Source: Psettodes erumei
Taxonomy: Eukaryota > Chordata > Actinopteri > Pleuronectiformes > Psettodidae
DNA length: 64,000 nucleotides
NCBI GenBank assembly: GCA_016785225.1
Contig: JAFBJZ010000652.1
Coordinates: forward strand, 1,578,001-1,642,000
Direction of reading: 5' to 3'
A program made the translations under genes and the position numbers. Of this stretch, positions 1 through 10,206 are shown piece by piece. Position 1 is the stretch's first letter. The number at the start of each line of letters is the position of its first letter. Below the pieces are notes generated by a model, which did no database searches, was not told the DNA's origin, and saw only the letters and a list, made by a program, of their open reading frames with translations.

Positions 1-67
1 GTTGACATGAAGCTGCGGCCTCCCACGCCGTGATGACGCGGTAACGCTCTTCCTGTGTCGGCTGCAG

Positions 68-139
68 ACAGAGACGCTGGTGCTGCGAGCGGAGAGGAGG
101 GCTCTGTGCGACTGCATGCCAACAAACTCCCTGCGCTGA
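68..139 (+). CDS. nicol1: nicol1 (C4orf48 orthologue), last coding exon, partial gene
   Basis: The exon follows an acceptor (ctgcag, ending at 67) and encodes TETLVLRAERRALCDCMPTN plus SLR, then TGA at 137-139. It aligns with the recalled human C4orf48 C-terminus (TETLLLQAERRALCACWPAGH), including the Cys-x-Cys pair. The family is a short secreted neuropeptide-like protein, renamed NICOL1, reported to work with the NELL2 ligand in epididymal lumicrine signalling. Signal peptide and earlier exons lie left of the window; bases 1-67 are the end of the intron. The fish C-terminus is two residues longer than human and differs after the CxC. Identification is by similarity over 23 residues only, but the match is strong and the synteny agrees. 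Confidence 0.85.
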   Translation, partial: TETLVLRAERRALCDCMPTNSLR

Positions 140-1146
140 GATCTGCACTTCCACCTGACAACACGTCCGCCTGCTATCACAACAAAACACCACCACCACC
201 ACCACCTGGTTCCCACTCTCCTCATGTACAGCGACTCTCACCTGGACTTATTCACACGATAGGCACTTTATTTTCTTTGCTTTTCATATCAAGCTTTGAT
301 TTTGCGTCACGCGTCATGAGGCATGTTGTTGTTTTTGCCTTATCCAGGGCGACTTTTATACCACTGTTGTTCTACATTGTGAAACATGCACCTGTCAAGT
401 TAGTTTGTTTTCACATGTCATAAGATTTGGGTTCAGGTCTCATCCGTCTCTTAGGAAACACAAACTATTTTTTGTATTCGTCATATATTTGACTGTATGA
501 TGTAGATATGGTAGAATGAATTGGTGAAATTACTTGTTGAATGTGTTGTTTGAGATTTAATGTTTACGATGATTATCATCAAACTGTAGCACTGCGTTGA
601 ATTTATTTAAATATACTGGTTTGAATGAGTTAATTAAATCATCTTTAGGAATAAGCAAAGATGACTGTAATTTCACTGGTTATAATTGACTGATTTGCAG
701 CAAGGCTTCCTTTGGAAAAAAAAAAAGGTTAAAACTCTTGTTTTTATCATAATAACCATGTTTTTTTCCCTGAAGAAATAGAGAGAAATATGAAATTTTA
801 CAAAAGGATATTTTAAGACTTTTTTTTCTTGTGGGTCTTGATTTAGCAAAACACTGTAGCATGAATTTACAGCACTTTTTGTTAACCTACTGTTAATATA
901 GACTATATGTATAGATTATGTATATGTACACGGGTACATGTGACCAAGGTGTCCACAGACGTTTGTCTTCTCTGTTTGACAGAGGTGTATCAGGTGAACT
1001 AAAGTCTCAGCAGGAGAAGGGGGGACAGAAGAGGACGGGACATAGAGACAGAAATAATAATTCTTATTGTTGCTTGTTCATGAACATTTGTTGACATGAT
1101 GTCACAGGAGGACTCATCTATTGTCTTAATGTTGTACCTCAATAAA
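140..1146 (+). other. nicol1: nicol1 3' UTR and poly(A) signal
   Basis: About 1 kb of AT-rich non-coding sequence follows the nicol1 stop and ends at a canonical AATAAA at 1141-1146, with a GT-rich stretch (tgtgtttgttctgt) just beyond it that would suit a downstream element. The 122-codon frame at 55-423 is out of frame with the real exon and is not a gene. Cleavage would be expected near 1160-1170. Confidence 0.7.
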
Positions 1147-1169
1147 AACAATGACTGATCTCTATGACT

Positions 1170-3602
1170 GTGTTTGTTCTGTACGCTGACAAAAAAAATC
1201 CATCACAATTTCTAAAACCCAACTCGACATTTTCCGATAGTTTTTTGTCCCGCAGCCTCGAAACCAAAGTTTCTTTTTTTCTTTTAAGACAAAGGTTCAT
1301 CCATTAATCAAAGGAGCACGCAGCTGTTGTGGTTGTGGGCAGCAGTTTTGATGGTTTACATTTGCACCACAGATTATGTTCTTCCATTTAGTTTTGCACC
1401 GGTTGGATACCAGCAACACTTCTCCTCTGTGTTCCTTTATCCTGCAGAGCCACCACCCTGTCAGAGCGGTGTGTGTGAGTGTGTGTGGGCGAGCAAGGTC
1501 CTGCTGTTTTAGCTGACCTCATCCGCTCCCACACACACTCCTATTTATTTATTAACAACAGGGATTACAGCATGGAGAGAAAAGACGAGAGAAAACCTGC
1601 AAGACCCTTATCTACACCAGCAGGAGGAGCCCCGAGTAAAGGCAGACTGCCAGCTGTGTCGCAGTGATGCAGCACTCTCCACTTCCCTCACGGCTGGAAA
1701 TGCAGATGGGGTGAAATTCAGTAAATAGATACAAAAAAGAGAGAGAGAGAGAGAGAGGGAAAGAAAAGTGAGGAGCAACATTGGCCACTGAAGCGCCTGC
1801 AGTGACCTGGCAGAGGCACCGGGCAACTCCAGCAAATCCACCGCACCGCAGCACGCGGGGGCGACCCCAGCTCTCTTGCTGAGGTAGCTGGACCCCACCA
1901 GGAGAGGAAGGAGTGACCGGGGAGTTTGACAACGCAGGGAAATATGAGCATCACTTTGACAAATCCTTGTTGTGGAGCAGCCTCCGTCTCGCTGGCTCTC
2001 CTCCACAGGGGCCTCTCAACTCCTCCCAGCTGTTTAAAATTCTCCAGCAGGCCCATCGCCTCATTCAGGCCTCGCTCTGACCTTGACACAAAAGTTTGCT
2101 CGCCTCCGTCAGGCGAGTCCACGAGTGAAACTGAAAGGAAACGGGGATTCACAGTCATTCACGTCTCACTTGCTCATTTGAACTGGTTTGAACTGGACGT
2201 TAACAAGCGCAGTGTGTTTGAAAGTGCAGAGGACTGACATTTCTACCATTTATCCCTCACTTTTACATAACCGCTTGAACCACTTTGAAGTATTTCTACT
2301 GATTATTCATGACCTTTAGATACCTATTTCAGACCCGCATGCAGTATCATTTGTTCAACAACGTTTTCAGCACCACAAGGTTCTCAAATGTCACATTAAG
2401 GAGGACTTTGCGCTAATTGGGCTCAGCCATCCATCACAGGAAGCGCGCCCACTCGATGGTTGAAATAACATTCATTTTCACCCTGAATTAAAAATCAGGT
2501 TTCATACATTTTAGTGTACACTGGAACAGACAGGTACCTCAGCTGTTGCATCCTGGTAAATGTTCTCAGTTGAGATGTTTTGAAAGAGTTGAAGCTGCTG
2601 ATTCCCTGCTGACTGTCTTTTGCAGAGATCTGTTCAGAAAACCCCCCAATTTTAATCAACATGTAGGATCTCTAGTCTGTAAAACAAGTGCATGAAAACT
2701 CTCACACAGCCTCAGATTCACATACTCAATCCCCTGCAGTCGTGTCACGTAAGTGGTTTCTTGGTTGTAGGAACTTTGAGCTGATTCACTGATTTATCAC
2801 TTGGAGATATTCTGAGCTGCGTCTGTTTTCACCGTGACGTGAATACTTCAAGTGTACAGCATCAAAACAAACACATCTGGAGCCACGGCAAATATATTTC
2901 CAGATGGTCTTTGGTGATCGAAGCTTTTTAAACTCACAGTGCCACTCTCACCACTCCATGCATTAAATATTAAAAATATTCTGCTAGTGGAAACTCTTTA
3001 AACGGATGTTCGTGCACGCTGGTGTCTCTACCCTGCAGCTCCACGCTGGTCGCAGCAGGAGGCTGGAGAATTCTGGAGAAGTGTTAGCAGGGCACCATGA
3101 ATTAATGATATGCATGATAATGCATTAAAAATACATATGTATATATTTTTTGCAGGGGCTCCATAAATTACTCACGACAATCTTGGAAAACGTCTGCCCG
3201 GCGCTGCGGAGGATTTTACCCGAGAGAGACGGAGAGAGTGGGAAAGTGACAGGAAGAGGTTTGAAGTTCACAGATGAAGTGCGCACAGAGCAGGCTGGAG
3301 AGTATCGTACAGGTGAAACCCAGCTGGTTGCCAAGGCAACTCCAGGAGTTATCAATTTTTCAACCTCCACCATACTGTATGTTTATGTATCAGTATGACT
3401 GGCTCTACCCTATTTTTAGCACTGTGCGCATAATTGCATGTTTTTACAGGCAAGTGTTGAAAATTTTGGTAAAAAACCATCAGTCTGATGAACTGTGAGG
3501 TCGTTTGTTACCGGGAGATGTTGCCGGGTTTTGTGGTGATGTGCTGAACATATTAATGAAGGAAAAACGCCAAACACAGAAGCAGCTGAGCTCCGATTCT
3601 AC
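1170..3602. other. intergenic spacer, nothing recognised
   Basis: This is spacer between the nicol1 poly(A) site and the fold-back repeat. Several frames of 60-146 codons occur on both strands near 1600-2240, but they overlap one another, run through a (GA)n tract near 1738-1758, and show no recognisable protein family or splice pattern. I see no supported gene. Confidence 0.5.
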
Positions 3603-3926
3603 GATATATTTATTATATCTGTGCAGATTCTCAGTCATCCAGGTCAGGGTTGAAAGAGTTCTGTAAGGTAACTGGACTTGAGATTTTCCAAGAAATCGTT
3701 TCACTTCTCATCCAAGAGGCCAGTTCCAAAACTGAAAGTGGGGTGTACTGGAATTCATACATTGTGGGTGTAGAAAGTTTCCAACACCCGCATTGTATAA
3801 ATTCCAGCGAAGAACTGAAGAAGCCTCTTGGATGAGAAGTGAAACGATTTCTTGGAAAATCTCACATCCAAACTCAATCTCAAGTTTCTTTCTTACAGAA
3901 CTCTTTCAACCTAGATATATTTATTA
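3603..3926. repeat. fold-back (inverted repeat) element with flanking direct repeats
   Basis: Two arm segments match exactly in inverted orientation: 3648-3667 with 3892-3911 (20 nt) and 3680-3720 with 3823-3863 (41 nt). Between them lies a unique core of about 100 bp. A 13-bp direct repeat, gatatatttatta, occurs at 3603-3615 and 3914-3926 and looks like a target-site duplication. No coding capacity is visible. The 'tctcatccaagaggc' arm resembles a repeat family that I recall as common in percomorph genomes, but I cannot name the family with certainty. Perfect arms suggest a recent insertion. Confidence 0.75.
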
Positions 3927-3978
3927 GTTCTCAGTTTAAGAAGATGAACACGTGATGAAATCCACAGGGAACAATGAG

Positions 3979-4173
3979 TTTATTTTCAGCAAAGGCGATC
4001 TTCCTGTCACCAACAGTGAACTCTGTTTCTTCTAACTCAGGACAGATGAGCTTTACAGAACAAACCTCGAGGGTTCACGCACTGTGTTTGCTCATTGTGT
4101 GACTCAGAAGAAATTCATTTAAATGCTCTGAACAAAGCCTTAGACAAAACAATGGTTTGCATGTCAGAAACGT
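3979..4173 (-). other. 3' UTR and poly(A) signal of the secreted repeat-protein gene
   Basis: TTTATT at 3979-3984 is AATAAA on the minus strand, 190 bp after the stop codon. This gives a compact complete transcript unit of about 1.1 kb from the TATA box to the poly(A) signal. No other frame occupies the interval. Confidence 0.6.
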
Positions 4174-4670
4174 CTACATGACATAGCTCGTAGCGTTGAC
4201 CGACTGCATTCCAGCTTCCAAACCTTCTGCTTTAAAATCCCGTCTGGGATCGAAGTCGATCTGGGGCAACTCGTCTGCCAAAGCGGACTGAAGGAGGGCC
4301 TCCTGTTGGAGAGCGTGCTGCAGGAGCTGCTCGTCTCCGAGAGCGTTCTCCAAGACCATCTGCAGGAGGTCGTCGTCTTCAAGGGCTTTCTGCAAGACCA
4401 CCTTCATGAGCTCCTCGTCTTCCAGGGCGTTCTCCAAGAACAGCTCCATGAGCAGCTCGTCCTCCAGCGAGCTGTCGCCGAGCGCCACGGCTTTCAGGAC
4501 CTTTTCGTCCAAAGCCCTGTTGTTGAGCGCTTCACCTTTCAGGGCCTTCTCATTGAACGTAGCATCTTCCAAGACTCGCGTCTGGGACTCTTCATCTTTA
4601 ACCAGGCCCTCTATTGCTGCATCATCCTGCGGCTCATCTGCTTTAATCTCTGCGTTTATGGCTAAATCAG
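4174..4670 (-). CDS. secreted repeat-protein gene, terminal exon (all repeats)
   Basis: The acceptor tcccacag (ending at 4671) opens the exon, whose first two bases complete an Ala codon. A single exon carries the whole pentad and 14-mer repeat region and the C-terminus. The 42-bp DNA period of the 14-residue repeats is visible at about 4290-4460. An upstream Met in the unspliced frame (4756-4758) is excluded because it lies in the intron. Confidence 0.8.
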
Positions 4671-4887
4671 CTGTGGGAGTAATAAAGATGTAATTGACAT
4701 CCATCGGTGAAGGAAAGAAACTTGGAGAATTCTGTAATTTTTTCATTAGAATCCACATTAAGATCTATGACAGTGGAGCACGTTTTATCACGTAGTTACC
4801 TTCCACTTGTGTAACATTGTTTTGAGCTGGTGCCGCGAGGATCCCGGCCACAAAGGCAAAGATCAGGAACACAGTTAGGATCCTCAT
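4174..4887 (-). CDS. secreted acidic repeat protein, 194 aa, unrecognised family
   Basis: Coding exons 4887-4800 and 4670-4174 join across a 129-bp GT-AG intron (phase 1) into 194 codons plus TAG. Residues 1-19 form a textbook signal peptide (MRILTVFLIFAFVAGILAA). The mature protein is very acidic. Residues 66-100 are seven pentads of the form xALxx (KALKG, EALNN, RALDE, KVLKA). Residues 100-155 are four 14-residue repeats starting at D100, D114, D128 and D142 (for example DEELMKVVLQKALE). N-glycosylation sequons are at N24 (NVT) and N188 (NAT), and a dibasic site lies at R172-R173. There are no cysteines after the signal peptide. The repeats predict amphipathic helix. I do not recognise a homologue; function is unknown and only secretion is supported. 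Alternatives are a fish-specific secretory peptide precursor or a structural or mineral-binding acidic protein. Confidence 0.8.
4800..4887 (-). CDS. secreted repeat-protein gene, first coding exon (signal peptide)
   Basis: The ATG is at 4885-4887, only a few bases after an acceptor (tactttcag, ending at 4891), so the start is the first Met of the spliced message. The exon encodes the signal peptide and the NVT sequon and ends phase 1 at the donor G|GTAAC (4799). Reading through the donor would add an unrelated tail, so the splice is needed. Confidence 0.8.
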
Positions 4888-5001
4888 TTCCTGAAAGTAA
4901 AACCATAAACCCTTACACAAAATACTGTTAAATGCACACTGAGTGTTAAGTACATGATGCTGTTGGGACTGTGCACAGAGAAATGAAGGTGCTGCACTCA
5001 C

Positions 5002-5089
5002 CTTTGGGTTGCAGTGTCGACAAACCGATGTCTTCCACTTGAATCAGGCGTGTTGTGACTTTCGGGCCGATCCGCTTCAGATATATGTA
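5002..5089 (-). promoter_or_regulatory. promoter and 5' non-coding exon of the secreted repeat-protein gene
   Basis: On the minus strand a TATA-like tacatatat lies at 5081-5089, followed by about 80 bp that end at a strong donor, AAAG|GTGAGT (exon end 5002). Transcription would start near 5055. The resulting short 5' UTR exon is joined to the coding exon through an intron of 5001-4891. The position of the start is inferred from the TATA-to-start spacing only. Confidence 0.55.
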
Positions 5090-6304
5090 ATTTTGAGCTG
5101 AGCACACTTGCTCAGTGTTTACACTGTGACTTCAGCTCATCCAATGAACAGTTTGTTAGTTTGTGATAAACAATGACCTGAGGCATACAGCAGAGCCACC
5201 GACAGCGCAGAGACACACTGTGACAACCAGGATCAGATTAACAACTCTGTTTTATTGCACCTTTGTTCCATATGGTTTAACACTGTCCAATACTGATTAA
5301 GTGCACTATGATGTCCATTCCCTCACTAAACGCATTAGTGGCCTACTGTCATTTTGCCATACTGACATTTAATGATGAGAAGAAGTTCCCAGGAATTACA
5401 CTGGACCGGACCTGAGCATCTAAACGTCCTGGTGTCCAATCAGGAGCTCCCTGCTGGAGCTCGTCTGCACATCCAGGGGAAACTTCATTACTTCATTCAA
5501 ACATCTGATGCGGCTCATGAGCTTTTTTTAACCTAAATGGGGTTTTTCTGCAAACATTGAAGCTGTCACATGCAGATTCAGTGTTTATATGGTGAAATCA
5601 CTGATAATAAAGTATTTGTGCTCAGGATGAGTCCGGCGCCCATTAAAGCTCTTCATTGTTGCATCATCTTAAATATACTAACTTTTTTTAAAAACAGTCA
5701 AAACCTCCTTATTCACCTTCTTTTCAGATATTTGCTTTGTCAACTGTCAGCAAATGTTTACTCTTGAGTCACAGCAGCAGCCACGTCCACTTAAATGTTT
5801 CCATGTGTTGTGTAAGTCAGTTATTAATCAGCACATGCACCATCGCTTTTTAAACATGGTTTAAATGTGTTGTTTCAGTTGGAGGAACTTAAGTGACTGG
5901 AGTATTTTATCTAACGTATCTCCGCAGATGCACATTTTCGTTTTAATGGCGTCTATTCGATTATTTACTCCCATCTCACCCCAACGACAGGAAGCTTCCC
6001 TCAACAACAGGACGTATTCGTCTAAAGGTCAACGTCATCCATAACAGCGAGGTCGGAGGAGCCCCCGACCCCGCTCCCTCCCATTAGTCAGGGCTTCTCT
6101 CAGCAGCTTCAGTCACGGGGCAAAAATTTAATTCGTAGCCAGGAGCTGCAGTGTCTGCTGGGAAAGGAACTAATGATGAGCTGGAGCTCAGTGAGTGCAG
6201 CCTCAGATCTAACACCTCATCACCTCCATGTCTCAGAGACCGCGAGTCTGACCCCTGACCACAAGAGGGAGACAGGCCTCCGGTTGAAAATCAGGGCTCC
6301 CTCG

Positions 6305-6306
<2 letters not shown>

Positions 6307-6354
<48 letters not shown>
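6307..6354. repeat. (CA)24 microsatellite
   Basis: This is an uninterrupted CA dinucleotide tract. It creates a spurious Thr-His tail on an open frame at 6173-6358. Confidence 0.95.
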
Positions 6355-6357
<3 letters not shown>

Positions 6358-8097
6358 ACCAGTCCTCCTTTCTTTCACATCCGCTAAAACAAACTCATTA
6401 TAATCTTGATTTAAAGCCTTAAAACAAGAGGATCAATAAACCATCTTGTCTTGAAGTCCTGTGTTTCCAGGAGTGAATTTCAGGTCCATTTCCTTTAATT
6501 CCTTATTCTGCCTGTGTGTTGTAAGTCTTTCAATTAGTTTGTCGAGTTAAACACAACACAGAAGAAACCTGTGTTGTAAACCTGTGTAGGTGCAGATTTG
6601 GAGTAGTGAAGTACTTTCTGCTACTTTATACTTCTACTATACTTTTCAGACATACATATTGAACCATTTGTACAACACGTTAATTTGTCAGCTGGAGTTC
6701 CTGCTGCAGTTACTTTACAGCCCGCCGAGCAGGGTCCTGCTGGGCCGGCCCGTCGCTGAGAGGAGTCAGAGGTCACAGGCAGGAGCGGGGGGGGGGGGTT
6801 TCCTCAGCTGCAGGGAAACACAGTGTCAGAGGTTACATACAAGATTATTGGAACAATATGTGGGGCTGTGTGTGGGGCTGTTGATGTGGCGCAAAGACTC
6901 CCACTGAGTATTTGCAGACATTGTTTATTTATTCATAGCCATGCTACACATGTGACTCTAAGAGGGTAATGTCATTTAGCTGATCAGCACTTTGATCCAC
7001 AGCGAAATATCACGACAAGCACGAGCTGCATGTCATTGAATTGGGTCCAAGTTTAATACTACCAGAGTACATTATTTATTTCAGATGAGTACTGCATCAT
7101 TTAAAGTACACAGTGTGGGACTGGCACAGCTTTAATGTTCACCCAGGTCTGATGATGTAGAACCAGGCCTGAAAAGCAGATGAAGACCTAAACCAGCCGC
7201 AGTAACATCGCTAACAAAACTGACCTCTGTTTTTCTGGTGGAACCCGAATCATACGGGACATGTGGCAAAACTTATCCAGCCAGCAAATTAGTTTCCCGG
7301 CACGTCATGAGCACCGACGGTTAATGAACGAGGAGTGAATCTTCACAGGGCGAACAGTAAACAAGGCTTTCGGTCTTGCAGGAGCACGGAGGTTGTGTAA
7401 CTGTCGGGAATCTGTGGGTCGTGAATGAGCTGGCGTCAGTCCTTTTACTTCTAATTTAGAAAACATTTTAGGCCACATAGTAAAGGTACTGTCGCTGGTG
7501 TCACGGGGTCTTAAGTGTTTTAACTGCTGAAAATACATTCCTGTTCCCTTCTGACACAAACAACCCTGAAGACGGAGCGCGTTTGTCGGGCTTCATGAAG
7601 TGCACTTGGTTCACAGCCCTTTGCTCTGCAGACACACCACTCGACATGTGACGGGCTTTGGGCTCGCTGACCTCTCAGACTTCTTATATTCCATGGGCTG
7701 TCTCCGTCTGATGCAAACACTGAACCGTTTCATCGCATTGCAGCCGGAGTCGACACGTGCATCACTGCTTGTGCTGTACTGGTTCCTGTAAACGCTTGTG
7801 TGTCACTTGATTTGTTGTGACTACAAGCACATTCACGAGATTTCACAAATAACACCGCTGGATATTTAAGATTGTAAACTTTTGTATCCAGACTTTCACT
7901 TGTGTTTCTTCATTTTTGTGGTGGGGGTGTTTGGGATGTAGAAACACTTTGGTGGACGCTGCATTACTCCCACAAGAAGGCAACTTCTACAACTTTGCTG
8001 TTTGCCGTTTCATCGTTGCGACATTACCGACAGCACTTGAAAGCAGCACTTGCTAGGAGTCAACCCAATTAAAAAAAAAAAGGAAAAGGAAACACCG

Positions 8098-8109
8098 TGC
8101 GCATGCGCA
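8098..8109. promoter_or_regulatory. NRF-1-type palindrome
   Basis: The perfect 12-bp palindrome tgcgcatgcgca matches the NRF-1 consensus as I recall it. It lies about 1.6 kb upstream of the nat8l TATA box in a GC-rich patch. NRF-1 controls many genes of mitochondrial function, and NAT8L supplies mitochondrial or ER N-acetylaspartate, so a link is possible but inferred. Confidence 0.4.
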
Positions 8110-9427
8110 GGGCATCCTCCACCCGGTCGTGCATGGATGAGAGCCGCTGCAGAGCAGGTGCTGATGCGTCGAGAAATCCATCTTTCTACCGCAGTTTTTA
8201 TGGAGCAAACGCCGGAGTGTGTGAGGAGGTTTTTGGACTCTGCAGGTTATCTGCCTGCCCTCCTCCTCCTCCTCCTCCTCTTCCGGCTCTATGAGAGGGA
8301 GGGGAGGGGGATACCTTGAGTAGGAGGGAGTGGGGGTGGCAGCAGCCTTATCAATAGCAGGTTGCCTCTGATGATCCAGTTCAAACTAGTTCTGCTCTGC
8401 GGGGTCCCACAAAGCGGCTGAGAGCCAGCACACACGCACCTCAGTGAAAACATGAACTCTCAATTCTTCATTAAAGTAGCAGGAAAAAAAACTCCAATGC
8501 GTAATATTCTGAGTATCACCATGTGGTGCGCAGCAGTTTACAATTTACTGGAACGTTTCACACTAATACGGTCAGAGACGCTGTTGTTTTCCAACTTTAT
8601 ACCATCCTTATATGTATAAATCATGATTATTATTTTTCTCATATTGGTGGTGAAGCTAATGTCACGCCTCAGCCACACCGTCTGCATTAGTATGATTACA
8701 CTGGAGGTGTCAAAATAAAAGCACACACGAATATTGGCCACACTTCTTGTTAATGGAGGCTCGACTCTGTAAAATAACAGCCACGGTTAATTACAGGGAG
8801 TGTCGGGGTGTGTGTGTGTGGCGGGGGGGCAACAAAGGACAGATCAAGCACCTTCATCATCATCATCATCATCATCGCCAACACCGCGCGTAAAGCCGGT
8901 GCGAGTCGCCGACAGACAGGCTGACGGGCGGTTTCAGATGCGCAGTAAGGCGAGACATAATCCCGGCTTTGAGAGTGATGTGTGACGGGAGCGGGGGGAC
9001 GAGGCGAGGGGCAAGCCGCGTAGGAGCCACTGCAGTGCAGCAGAGCCGGGCCAGACACCAGGGCGACTGCCGGCTCAACCTGAGGCGTCATAATGTCTAT
9101 CACAAAATATAAATATGTCTCGCACAAGCGCTTTTTTCTGTCCCACCATCGCCGCAGCAGCCTCGTCTCCTGTATCTGCGCAACAGCAGACACGTCCACC
9201 GATGTAATACACCGAGCCAGATTCCAAAGCACAACCTATTCCCACCTACAATTTCATTTCAGACCTATTTGTTTTCCTTTACTGTAAACAGCCGACGAGC
9301 CTTTTATTGCGAGAAGCTGCGGTCCTCCTGTCACAAGGATCCTCTCCTGTTTGACGCATCGCCCCCGCTTTACCGTGCGCCTTTGTGCCGCGTATGCGCG
9401 GGGATCCTCCTCGCTCTGAGACATCAT

Positions 9428-9429
<2 letters not shown>

Positions 9430-9507
<78 letters not shown>
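9430..9507. repeat. (AC)39 microsatellite upstream of nat8l
   Basis: This long perfect alternating purine-pyrimidine tract ends about 180 bp before the nat8l TATA box. It accounts for the long TH and CV repeat frames on both strands in this area. Confidence 0.95.
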
Positions 9508-9511
<4 letters not shown>

Positions 9512-9685
9512 CCTCACGGTGGTCAACATACACACGCCCGTTGGGACGCAGAGCGTGCGTCTCTCTCTCTCTCTTTCTCCCTCCTCCCTCGTCCATCAGC
9601 ATCTAGCGACGCGGCGCTTCCACCAATCTGCGCGGCGAGAGGACCACCCCAACCCCTGAACCTGAATCTACCCGCCCTGCCCGCT

Positions 9686-9693
9686 TATAAATA
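9686..9693 (+). promoter_or_regulatory. nat8l: TATA box of nat8l
   Basis: TATAAATA stands 207 bp before the nat8l start codon in GC-rich surroundings. Transcription would be expected near 9715-9720, giving a pyrimidine-rich 5' UTR of roughly 180 nt (runs of cccttttccgtcttctcc). No start site is proven by the sequence alone. Confidence 0.55.
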
Positions 9694-9899
9694 CGGCTTG
9701 AATCGCACCGGCAAGTCTTGGTCGTCAGAAACGCTCAGGGTTGCAGCAGAACACCCCCCCTTTTCCGTCTTCTCCCCTTCCATCGTTTCTCCGTTTTTTA
9801 AGGAAACCTCATCCATTTTTTCACTCTCACTCTTCCCGCTTTTTGGTTTTCTCTCTCTCCACCCGAACTGTAGTTTGCGGTTCTTTTGCGGCCAGTTGC

Positions 9900-10206
9900 A
9901 TGCATTTTTCGTCTCCCAAAATGGTTTGCGAGACTAAAATTGTTGCGGACGAACACGATGCTATACCTGGGACCAAAAAAGAGTCGATCATGTGGAGCTC
10001 CCCTCCTCCGGCCAGCGCGGCTCTGAGCCCGGCTGAGGCCAAGGATGCGCGGAAAGATGCGGTTTTCATCCGCGAGTTCGAGCGCGGGGATCAGGAGGAG
10101 GTGCGCCGCATCTTTTACGAGGGTATTATGGAGAGGATACCAAACACGGCGTTCAGGGGGCTCAAGCAGCAGCCCAAGACCCAGTTTTTATACGCTCTTC
10201 TGACAG
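9900..10206 (+). CDS. nat8l: nat8l exon 1
   Basis: This exon encodes residues 1-102 and the first base of codon 103: a variable N-terminus, then the conserved IREF and RRIFYEGIMERIPNTAFRGL segments. It ends at the donor ACAG|GTAAGT. Met8 (9921) is a possible second start in the same frame and is also conserved in human. Confidence 0.93.

Larger units (their letters stand above)
5090..9685. other. divergent intergenic region between the secreted repeat-protein gene and nat8l
   Basis: I find no gene here. It holds a (CA)24 tract (6307-6354), a short ATC run (8850-8875), an NRF-1-type palindrome (8098-8109) and increasingly CpG-rich DNA towards nat8l. Frames such as those at 8050-8319 or 8750-9232 have no splice or family support. 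Confidence 0.5.

Noticed and set aside
4306..4693. Open plus-strand frames antisense to the secreted repeat-protein gene
   Set aside because: These are mirror images of the 42-bp repeats; signal peptide, splice sites and poly(A) signal exist only on the minus strand.
9269..9937. 222-codon frame leading into nat8l exon 1
   Set aside because: It is made largely of Thr-His from the (AC)39 tract and is in a different frame from nat8l; the region is promoter and 5' UTR.
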